From: Planococcus citri
Taxonomy: Eukaryota; Arthropoda; Insecta; Hemiptera; Pseudococcidae
Length of the DNA: 64,000 nucleotides
Direction: 5' to 3'
Assembly (NCBI RefSeq): GCF_950023065.1
Contig: NC_088679.1
Span: 12,648,001-12,712,000 of the forward strand
Part shown: piece after piece, positions 1 through 10,500 of the stretch
Layout: each line of letters starts with the position of its first letter
Position numbering within the stretch: the first letter of the stretch is position 1
Program-made: the position numbers and the translations under genes
The notes under the pieces: model-generated
Seen by the model: the letters and a program-made list of their open reading frames with translations, nothing else
The model's database searches: none
What the model was told of the DNA's origin: nothing

Positions 1-2040
1 TTACTGGTGAAATGAGTCTCGGGACACCCTGTATGTATAGTCAGGTTGTTAAAGGGGTGACGACTTGAAATAAACCTAGGCAGTCGACCAACAGATAAAA
101 AAATATTTACGACTTGGCGATTGTAAATTAATGTATGAGCAAAGTACACACAGACGCAAGTTGTTTGCACTTGTGTGCAAGTATCTTTGTCTTAAAGTCT
201 CTACACTGTGTTATAGATATCTAGGTAGGCGACGAGGGAACCCTGTTCGAGTGGAGAAAAATGAAAGAAGAGGGAAAAAAGATACTTGGAAAAGCTTCGC
301 ATCGGACAGATGCAAAGAGAGAATTATTTTATAAAATATTACGTCTGTAATTACTGGCTCAGATATATACTGGTACAAGGAGAGGTAATAATAAATAACG
401 CTAGGAGATGGTAGACGTAACGTGTGATTCGTTGTGGTAGGATAAAGTACCTATATAGAGGTACACAAACAGAGTAAGTACGTAAAAGATTTATAACAGA
501 AAAAATATGCAAATAAGGACAACATTAAGAGAGTGAAAATTCTTAATAAGTAAATACACTCGTAGTCTGTTTATATTCTCGTATAATATGTTTAGTGTAT
601 AAAATGTCGTTGGCTTTAGCATTCGATCGAATTGCATAATCTCTGCGCACAGCCTCGTTGCAATTTTTTAATTCGATTCTTCGTTCGAGTTTTTTTTCTT
701 CCATTATACGTACTCGTACGTATATATAGCTGTAATCGATTAAACAATTATAATTTAATGTAAAAATGTCGTTATGGCAGATCGTAGATATACTCGTAGC
801 AATGGGCCTGGCGATATGGAAAAATTCTCTCTCTCTCTCCTTTTCTAATAGGTAGGTATTTAGCTGAGAAACAACATCATAGTGTAACGTCGTCTCGTCA
901 TATACTGTTCAACTCGTATTTAATTTATGCAGCTGTTCTCTCAAATAGGACACCTCTGTTTAGTAATAATGGGCGGAGATAGATGTGAAAATCAACGTCA
1001 CAGTTCAATAGTTTTGATTGTGTCGAGAAAGCTTGTATGTGCTGTGTGGAGTAGGTATACCAGGACAAGAGTAGGGATTAAAAATTAATATAAGTTGATG
1101 CATGGTACACGCGAGTGAGAGAGAAAGAAGAAACAGTACGAGAGAGAAAGACTATACACGGCGTCCATGTCAATGTACTTAAGCTGCATAGTCGGTCGTG
1201 GTTTAATATAGAGAACTCGGGATGACCATCGAGCTGAGAGAGAGAAGCCATATTTCGATGGTTTAATTCGAATTATGGGTAAGGGACGTAGTAGGTACCT
1301 CATCTCAACTCGAACTAATACAATATTTTAATATAAATAAACGAGCGTGATGGGCTCGAGCGCAAAAGTGCAAAAAAAAAGTCCTAGGTGGCAAATGTAG
1401 GTACGTATATCTAATACGAGAGAGCAAAATGTATATTTCGAAACGGTTTTTAATTAAAAAGAAAATAATATAAGTGTTTGGGTCGAAGAGTTGAGAGAGA
1501 AAAAGTGTGTAAGTATATGTCTAGAGAGGTATGAAGTTTAGCAAGTAGTAAGTCGCACCACTGGATGGTTACTGACTCTTTCTCTCTCTCGTTCTGCTCG
1601 GCCCTCTCACTATGGTACACGGACTCGGACCCAAGAAAATACTCTTTTTCCATTTGCGTGTAATATAATTTAAAAGAAGGAAAGACGGAAGAAAATATAA
1701 ATTGCGCAAACGAAAAAGCAATATAAGAGGGCATATTTCATTTTCTACGTTAACGCCAGATTAGCAAAATTGAAAATTAAAAATCTCGTATATATTAGAA
1801 GAGAGAATTTTTTATTAGGTTTCGCTTGTATTTTTTTCTCTTTTTGGTTTGGAGTTTTATTTATTTGTGAATATGGAGAGTAACGATGTGTGGGATGATG
1901 GTGGATTGCGGTTGGTGTAGTGGTGGGGTGGGGGGGGGTTGAATGTATTTTTTGACCACGAAGGAGGAGGCCTAAGCCATCAGTGCTTACTATCTCGGAA
2001 GCATCAAAAAGAAACAATTTTTAAACGAAGTAGTGAATTT
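1..2040. other. non-coding DNA with GAGA/CT tracts
   Basis: I find no convincing coding exon here. The stretch carries several pure CT or GA runs (about 824-840, 1108-1134, 1490-1502, 1575-1592), which resemble GAGA-factor sites in insect promoters and 5' UTRs. It could be an upstream exon/promoter zone or a long intron of the zinc-finger gene that starts at 7512, but no splice link can be shown. The open frames seen on either strand are low-complexity translations without domain signatures. Confidence 0.4.
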
Positions 2041-2229
2041 TTTGGGAAATTTTATTCACTGAAGAACTTGAAAGGTCAGTGAGTGTGAGAAGATTGTCTG
2101 TAGCATGAAAGCAAGAATTCTAACTTACAATATTATTATTCTCTCTTTTTGTTGTTGTCTTTGTTGACTTCTTAGGCAAAAAGGATGAAAACAAAATCAT
2201 TTTTTTGCCATTTAATTATTATCCAATCA

Positions 2230-3230
2230 ATTGGTCAATTATTTTTTTGTGAATTAGTCAATTTATGGAGCTGGTTCTACTGATTTATCCCGAGAACCTA
2301 ATTCAAAGCTGTACCTATCATGTGATTGATGAAATGATGTTTTGTTGGCTTCTCAGGGGTAAATGATCGGAACTGATCAAGTCTGAAGAGATATAATCTG
2401 ATCAAAGCTCTGGTCTGATTGGATGTGACAAAGTCAGTAGGATCCTTCTTTGATTTGGTCTCAGAACTTAATTCACTGATTAATCAATTTTAATATTGTG
2501 TACTACTTCAACAGGAAAACTTGAGTCATTCTCAAGATTGTACCTACTCTGATGCACTGATTAATTTAGTGTTTCTTTTCCTTTTTCTTTTTTTTTTTAC
2601 TGGTTCTGCTACATTTCTCTGATTCCTCTTAGAGATGACTTTATTAGCTGATTTATCAATTTTTTTGCTGGCTCAGCGATAAAATTTCTCTGAATTCTGT
2701 TATCAGGACTCTATGCACTGATTTTGATAATTTTTGAAGCCTTTGCAAAAATATTTCTATACCTATTACCTAATTTATCCTCAGAATGGTTTAATAGGTA
2801 GTATTTTTCTCACTGGCTCAGCAAACAAATTTCTCTGATTCATTCTTAGAATGACCCGATTCACTGATTTCCTGTTAAGTTTTTTTAATTGGCTCAGAAA
2901 TAAAATTTCTCTGATTTGTTCTCATGATCTAACACACTGATTAATTGATTCTGATATTTCAGTACCTACTATTTTGACAGGGAAATTTCTCTGATACAAT
3001 CACAGGATGACACAACTTTCTAAACAATGAAGTTTTTTTCTCACTATTGCTCAGTAATACAATTTCTCTGATTTGTCTTAAAGATTTAACTTACCTACTT
3101 ATTGATTTTATGCGGGGTTTTTTCAAAATTTAAGATGATATACCTACAAAACCTTTCAGATTCTTTTTCACGAGTGCTTTGATTCACTGATCAATCAATC
3201 GAGTGTTATTTATTAATCTATTAGGAAAAT
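2230..3230. repeat. degenerate tandem repeat, roughly 70-130 bp spacing
   Basis: A recurring block of the form GGCTCAG..A..AAATTTCTCTGATT, then TTAGAATGAC, then ATTCACTGATT, is seen near 2610, 2670, 2815, 2890, 2980 and 3050. Weaker copies lie near 2250-2480, and one outlier is at about 4455. Copies are strongly diverged and spacing is irregular. No coding potential is visible. Confidence 0.5.
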
Positions 3231-3235
3231 TTCTT

Positions 3236-3473
3236 CAATTGAAGGGCTAATGGTGAAAGCCGCCTTTGTCATTTTTTTGTTCACACAACTTTAAACATTT
3301 TTATTTTCATATTTCATCAACTTTAAAGGGAAAACTGAGTATTTGAAGATGTTTTTTTAATACTTGACCATGAAGTTTTTACATTATCATTGAAGCAGGA
3401 CAACAACGTATTCATTAATTTGTACAAAAATCACTGCTGACTAAGGCGACTTTCACCATTAGCCCTTCAATTG
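3236..3473. mobile_element. small inverted-repeat element (MITE-like), ~238 bp
   Basis: The ends are inverted copies of each other over about 38 bp. The left end begins CAATTGAAGGGCTAATGGTG and continues to about 3275; the right end, 3434-3473, is its reverse complement with a few mismatches. The 160 bp between the arms is AT-rich and non-coding. This is the structure of a non-autonomous DNA transposon. I could not fix a target-site duplication. Confidence 0.65.
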
Positions 3474-3781
3474 TACTGGAAGTTGTTTTCTTGTTAATGA
3501 TGATTTGAAATTTTGGGAGCAGGGTTCATAAAAAATTGCCAGCAATTTTTAAATGGTATAGGTACATACAATAAATTATTTTTTGAATTCAATTTTTCAA
3601 AAATTAGACATCTTTTTATCAAGAAGTGGAACTGAAAAATCTGAATTTAAAAAAAATGATGCTAGGTACATGTCTAAAGTGAGACTACGTTTATTATTCC
3701 ATCAAAAATGTTTCAGTTGAGTGTTCTAATTCACGAGAAATTTTTTCAACTTCATTTTAATACAAGTACTTAGTAGGTAGA

Positions 3782-4201
3782 TACTAGAGCTGAAAACGGT
3801 ACTCACTGACAGTGGGTAACTACTGTACCTGTATCGTAAATTCTCGCTTCTTGCTAGTAGCGGGTAGCGAGTTGAAAAAATGTCCCACCAGTTCACATTA
3901 TAACTAGTAGAGCATTGAATGCTTAGCCGGTGTACAGGCATGACATCATCATTGTCATCAATCATGTCAAACGTCAATCACACATACAAACGACAGGTGT
4001 TGAAGTGTAACTCCTCCGACTTATGCATTATCAAATTTTGGGGTGTGTGCTCAGACCAAGTGCAAAAACATTTGGGTTGTGCTCACTATATGCTACTAGG
4101 TATCTATACCCGAATCAACCAGATACAACCACTAGCGGGTTTAGCAGGTATTTTAACCAGATACTGGTTAGCAGGTAGCGTAACAGTTTTCAGCTCTAGT
4201 A
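3782..4201. mobile_element. inverted-repeat element, ~420 bp
   Basis: The word TACTAGAGCTGAAAAC at the left end reappears as its exact reverse complement at the right end. Weaker inverted similarity continues inward through the GCGGGTAGCG and CTACCTGC words. A 102-codon open frame inside has no recognisable domain. A MITE-like element is the simplest reading, but the terminal repeat is short. Confidence 0.4.
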
Positions 4202-4741
4202 GGTACATTCTACTTTATAAATTATGACGAGTTGATATTTAAAAGCAAACTTGGCAACCAATGCAACCATCAACCAATAGGTATGATGAAAGCAAAAAAT
4301 GCAAAAACTATCTTGCAATCAGCAAATAGCTGATGGCTTGTTTTCTAATAGTTCGTTATTCTTCGCATGGGAAAACGTTCCTAATTCTTACTCATAATGA
4401 CCTGATTCACTGATTGACTCATTTAGTAGGTTAATAGGTTTTACTTTTTTTTAGTTTCTCAGCAAAGAAATTTCTTAGATTAGATAATTCTAAGGATGTC
4501 TTGAAAATTGGTAACTTTTATTCTTTAGTTACTGACTTTGCTAGAGATGACGTTCAATTCAGTTGATTACCTATTTCACTTTTGAATTGACAATTACATT
4601 GAGTAGGTGCATTAGCCTTCTGATTCAATCAGTGAATAAATATACCTAATAGTCACTGAGGCCATAAAAGAAAATATATTATGTAGGTGTCTAGATACCG
4701 GATTCACACAAGTGGTACTAAAAATGTGCGAAAACTAAACA

Positions 4742-4944
4742 GTGAACAAATACCTAGCAGTAAAAAACTGGGAAAATGGTGAAGCTTCAGCCAATGATAA
4801 CAGAGTATTTGAGCTTTACCAACATGCCAACAAAATGTCAATTTTGCCACTTCCAATATTTTGCCAGTAGCATTCATTGGAGGAAGTAAATCTGTCATTT
4901 TATTGGCATGTTGGCAATCAAGTTTTTTCCAGCCATTTGTTCAC
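4742..4944. mobile_element. foldback MITE-like element, ~200 bp
   Basis: Two nested inverted repeats are visible. The outer pair is GTGAACAAAT at 4742-4751 against ATTTGTTCAC at 4935-4944. The inner pair is CCAACATGCCAACAAAATG at about 4819 against its near reverse complement ending at about 4914. The whole segment would fold into one hairpin. It has no coding content. Confidence 0.45.
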
Positions 4945-5594
4945 CTTTTGGAAATAATAAATGGTAAGCTTTTGAAATAAATATACAATTAATCAAGAAA
5001 TGGTACTAGAATATAATGTTGAAACAAAAAAATATATAATGAATACACAAACATGCAATACAATTTCCTTGTAATTTATATATGAACTTACTTACTTGAA
5101 TTACCAAGGGAGCATGATATTTGTTTTGCCATCAATTGATTATGTTCTTGTTGTTCTCCAATACTCAATAAAAGAAATCTTATTTAGAAAAAACATGTTG
5201 ATTGTTACCTACCTACAAATCTGACTTACACACATACAGAGTGTGCAGAAATATCGTGAACCCCTAAAACAGTTTTCTGCTGAATATTTTGGTTGGTCAC
5301 AGTGAATTATGATGATAGCACATGATTGGTTGTTGGACTGAAATGATAACATTAACATTCCAGCAATAATACATATACATCTATTTTACATTGCCAACCT
5401 ACATTTTTAATGAAAAACTTACCTATTCTGAGGAGAATGAGATCATAATTATTTAAGATCAACTTTTTTATAATTTTGATATTTGACGGTGAGCATCTAC
5501 ATAACTTGCTATGGTACTGTACTATAGACATTGGAAATACATACAAGATGAACAACTGGTGGGCACGGGTGTTAGGGGATAATCATTTAAATCT

Positions 5595-6222
5595 CTTGAA
5601 ATGTTACTCGATTCTGGTGCGACTGAGCACTTTCTGTGTAGTCCTGATCTGCTGCACGATGTGAGGACATTGAGAGTTCCGAAAGAAATTGAGTGTGCGA
5701 ATGGAAGTAGTGTGTTGGTGACAAAATGTGGGGGGGGGTTTGTATTTGACAACTGAGGAAGGGTAGAAAATTGTTCTAACAGAAGTGTATGCGCATGAAA
5801 GTTTTTCGGTAAATTTATTGTCTGTAAGAAAATTTGTTGAGAAGGGGTATATTGTTATTTTCAATGATGAAGAGGCTAACATCTTGCGAGCAATTGATAG
5901 ACAGTCTGTTTTGAAAAATCCATTTGTGGATAATAATAGGACGTTAACGTTGAATATTAATAACAAAATGGAAAAGAGTACAGTATTTGTAGCAAAACGG
6001 AAACGTAAGTCTGATCACGATAAATCAACTCCTTGTCCAAAGGAAGGTAATGTAAATAAGTCGCCGGTAGAAAGTAAAAAATTTATCCCATTCCCCTTAC
6101 TGCACCAACACCCACAATGTCCAGTAGGGAAACAACGATCAGCTCTTCTAGCGAGTAAACCACTGAAACTATTGCTCACAAATACCTCCCCTTGCCGTGC
6201 CAACACCCGCGTCATCCATTAG
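5595..6222 (+). mobile_element. degraded Copia-type LTR retrotransposon fragment (protease region)
   Basis: A frame starting near 5601 reads the aspartic-protease signature DSGAT followed by EHF, then a stretch typical of the Copia polyprotein just after its zinc knuckle. At the G-run near 5729-5738 the reading frame shifts, and a stop follows at 5764-5766. The second frame resumes about 5767 with a segment containing SVNLLSVRKF, the typical region between protease and integrase of Ty1/Copia polyproteins. No integrase core, reverse transcriptase or LTR is visible. A near-duplicate word, TAGGGAAACAACGATCAGC, occurs at about 6124 and 6219. The copy is dead (frameshift, stop, truncation at both ends). 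Confidence 0.7.
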
Positions 6223-7511
6223 GGAAACAACGATCAGCGCCTCTACAGGGACCATTTGGAAATACTTTTCACAAAATTTTACATGATTCCCCTTACTGCT
6301 GTGACCTGCAGTTGTGCATCTTGTAGTTCCAGTGTCAATATATGGTACTTATGTTGTAATGTGAAAACCTGGAAAACACTTGTGCTCATGCTCGTGCACT
6401 TATGCTCACGCTTGTCTCATGTCTGTCCATGTCCTTACTGTTAGTGACAAAACTTTTTTTTATCATTTTGGCAAGGGATGAAAAGCTAGCCAAAAGTTGA
6501 AAGCTATAAGCTGGAGATGAATGATTTTTGAGGGTTTTTTAAAGGCAAATTTTAAATCTTTACTTTTTAATTTTCTCCTTTTTTCAGTTTTTTCATTTTT
6601 TTCCCATCGTGGTAATGAGTTTTGAGTTTCCACTTTCCTCTCAATTCACCTCATTGAAAAAAAATTGAAAAGCTGAAATCTGAAAGCTAAAAGCCAAAAG
6701 ACTAAGGATTTTTGGAAGCTAAAAGATAGCTGTTAGAAAGCTTTACAAATTTGAAAAACCTAAAGCTAAAGCTAAATTTTTATAAAATTCTTTAGAAGCT
6801 GAAAGCTAAAGCCAATAGTTTCATCTTTCGGCTTTCTGTCCCTGATTTTGGCAAAACCAACTCGCGCATATTCTACTAATTAAAGACAAAAACCAACTCA
6901 CTCATTATTCTGCTTGTTAAAAAATATAGGTTGTGAGTTTATTATACGTAGGTAAGCATTTCGCCACTTCATTGCCACAGGCGTGAATCGGGTACCTAAT
7001 TGATAATGATGAATCTAGTAATTTTGTGCTTGCTTAGCTGTAAAATTTCACTAATCCACCAATGATTGAAATTTTCTGAGAGGATCTTGGAAGAGATTGT
7101 TTTGAGCTGATCTGATCTTATGTAAGTCCAAATAGATCTAATGAAATGTGATTGATCTGATAACTTTTTCTAGATAGGCATGATTTTATCTAGATTCTGA
7201 TGAAATCAGCTTGGTCAACGCTAATCAGAATGTGCTCATGATACCTTATCATGACCTACTCATTTCCCCCTGGGATCTATTTTGTTTCTATTAATCTCAG
7301 TACCTACCCGTTTTTTTCTCTTGAAAATCTCAATGTCATCCATACATATTGAATACCTAAGTACATTCCTAATCTATGAGTAAAACTTACTTAACATATG
7401 TTATTTTCTGAATTCATCTACTTTTGAATATGTTTTCTTCTACATGATCTTCAGAACTTCTAATGGATTGATTTCTCATATACTGACCAAATACTTTTTT
7501 TCTTGTTACAG
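6223..7511. other. non-coding AT-rich stretch before the zinc-finger exon
   Basis: No exon is supported. Around 6490-6830 the sequence is dense in AAAGCTAAA/GAAAGCT words, a purine-rich low-complexity patch. About 7020-7250 carries diverged copies of the CTGATCTGATC-type repeat seen in the 2-3 kb region. The last bases form a polypyrimidine tract and acceptor (TTCTTGTTACAG) for the exon at 7512, so at least the end of this stretch is intron. Confidence 0.5.
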
Positions 7512-10500
7512 GAGGCCGAACTCAGGATGGATGTTCTGCAACAACACGCCGCCATGATTGGTGGAGCAGCCACAACCTCGTGTCCGCTCTGTCACAAGTT
7601 GCTAATTGGTACCGATGCCTTGATTGAGCATATGAAGTACAACCACAAAGATCCAAACCCACCGCCACCGAGTCCGCTTACAAGTAATTATCTTTTATAT
7701 CTGCTATTTATTTTTTCATCTTTTGCCTCATCATCCTTGTAGGTCCCTACAATAATGATGAAGCATCTTATACACCTATTTAACTAGGCATCAAAATTGT
7801 TAGGTAACCTAACAGTAACATGTGAGCTTTTGCTGCCTTTTATTAACAACTTTAACACGGTTTTAAAACGCTTCACTGTAGCTTAGCATTGGAAATAACT
7901 AATTAACTGGGTAAAATGGTCGATAGTCCTTTTAATCTGTCTATTCGTACATCAGCCTACTATTGAGCTTATTGATTATAAGAGATTGGTTTCTGTAATC
8001 CCGTTTTATTATTTTCTCTTTTAAATGAATAGTTTTTTTTTCTGGTTTCTTTTTTAATTTAGAAATGTATGTTGATTACGTTAAAGATCCGTATATTGCA
8101 AAAAGAAGAACAGCCAATCATCCGTGTCCCGTTTGCGGTAAACATTACGTTAACGAAGGTAGCTTACGAAAACACCTGGCATGTCATCCTGAAACGGCGC
8201 AGTTAGCAACGTCTCTCAGAATGTGGCCTTGTTCAGTTTGTCAAGCAGTATTCACCCACGAATCCGGTAATTAACCACCATACGATTTACGGGATCCAGA
8301 ATTTGATTTTTTTTATCAATAAGTAGGCGTAGGAATGACATTAATAAGGACTACAGATTATTTAATATCGTATTTTTCAAAATTTCAAAGGCAATGTGGA
8401 AAATTTACTTTTGTATAGATTTGCCAATTTGGTTGCATAGTTTTGGAAATCCTTCTCTCCTACGCCTGCCCTCTCTCTCTCTCCTCTAAACATAAAAAGG
8501 TCTTCGAGAGATCTTTCTTATGAATGTACTAATGTTGAAATTTGTGTTTCAGGTTTACTCAGTCATATGGAACATATGCGAATGGATCCCAAGCATCAAT
8601 TCGCTGCTCAGTATGTGCTAAGTAGAGCGGCCGCTGAAAGACGTGAACGCGAATCGTTATTGGCTGCAGCAGCTTTAGCTTCGACGACCGGAGCTTTACC
8701 ATTAGGTTTATCCGGAACGCAATCCTCGCTTTGTCCTTCACCGTCTGTCCATTCGGATACATCTTCAAACAACGGAGATGGCCGATTGTCCAGCAACGGA
8801 TCCGAACCGTCGACCGGTATCATGCTGCATAACAACAACAACAACAGTAGTAGCAATAATAACAATAACAACAATAATAATAACAATAACCACAACAATA
8901 ATAATAATAACAATAATGAAAACGTAGCCGCCATGAAGTTAGCCGAATTGATGGTTGGTAAAACTGGTGAGTAAGCAACCTATATTTGATCGAAGGAATA
9001 AGGTCATCAAAAGTAGGTACGATTTATTAATGTGTTTGCTTTTTTTTTTTTTGGATGAATTTACAGCTTCGAATACGAATCATCCGTACTTGAATCAACA
9101 AAATACGCCTCAGTTTAACGCCGATGAATTGCAAAGAGCAGCTACAGCTTTGATAATGAGTCAGCAGCAAGCAGTCGCCGCAGCCGCGGCTGTTGCCCAG
9201 TCTGTGTCTTCGGCTCAAGACTCGATGCCCGTTAGATCTCCTTCGACCGCTGTTCAAGTGGCTGCTGCCAATTTGGCGGCTGCTATGAGAATGACGCAGT
9301 CTTCGTCGCTGGTTCAGCATAGTCAGCAGCTTACGAATCAAAAGTGAGTAAATTTTCAGATTAAAATTCGAGTATTTATCTATTTGGGCTTAAATGGGTG
9401 CCAAATGGAATTATTAGGTGCCTTCCAGAGTGTTCACTCTTTTCAAGAAATCATTTGTCCCGGACTTTCCTTGGGGTTTCAGACCAATAAGTATGTTTTT
9501 TTTACACGGATTCTCGAAAATCTGGTTTTTGAACGTTTTTTGAATCTCTTTTTTAAACACTTTTTAGATCCCCACCACAAACTTTCAAAACATCAGAAGT
9601 CTTCTCTCTTTAAGTAAAATCCATAATCCATTTCCAAAAGCTACTATCCTAACAGATTCTGGTGGATTTTAAATCTGCCAAAATCCAGATTCTCGAAAAT
9701 CTGCCAAAATCCGTTTAAAAAAAAACAAACTTAATGTTTCCAATTTTTCAGATCTTTCAAGTATCAACTGCACTCAAACAGGAGGGGGGAGGGGACAGAA
9801 GAAGGACTTCTGGCAAGAATGGCCAGATATTTTTTTTATGTTGAAAAAAATATCAAAATTCAGAATGATCATAATGGTCCAAAAAATAGGACTTTTTTTT
9901 AACAACTTTGGTCAAAAAAATGCAACATTTTGAGTATTTTTGAAAAAAATTAGAATTTTTGGACAATTTTAGCAAAAAAGTAAGATTTTTTAACAATTTT
10001 TTAAAAAATGGGTCTTTTTTGAAAATTTTTGTAAAAATTGCTTTTTTGGACAAGTTTGACAATAATTTACATATTTTTTCGAAAATTTAGGCAAAGATCA
10101 GCAGTTTTGACAATTTTTGAAAGGAATTAAAATTTTGATAAGAATTTTGTGAAAGATGAGTCTTTTTGGAAATTTTGGCAAAAATTAAAACTTTTTGACA
10201 ATATTGGCAAAAACTGGAAGCTTTTTGGAATTCTTTATGCCCACTAAAAATATCTGGCATTTTCTGACATTTTTGACAGGATTAAAATTTATTTTGTAAT
10301 TTTGCAAAAGATTAGCACTTTTTGACGATTTTTGAGAAAAAATTCGGATTCTTTGACAATTTTGACCAAAAAATAACTTGAAGACATCTCAAGCATTTTT
10401 TAAAAAAACTTAGGGTTTTTTTTGACAATTTTAGCAAAAAATTAGCACTTTTTAGTACTTGCAAAAAATTGGAATTATTTTGGCAATTTTGATGAAAAAT

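Noticed and set aside
1..40. GGGACACCCTGTAT-like word at the window start as a transposon end
   Set aside because: Only one end is in the window and no inverted partner is visible.
5785..6222. 145-residue frame as a host gene
   Set aside because: Its N-terminal half continues a Copia polyprotein whose protease lies just upstream in another frame; the rest is low-complexity.
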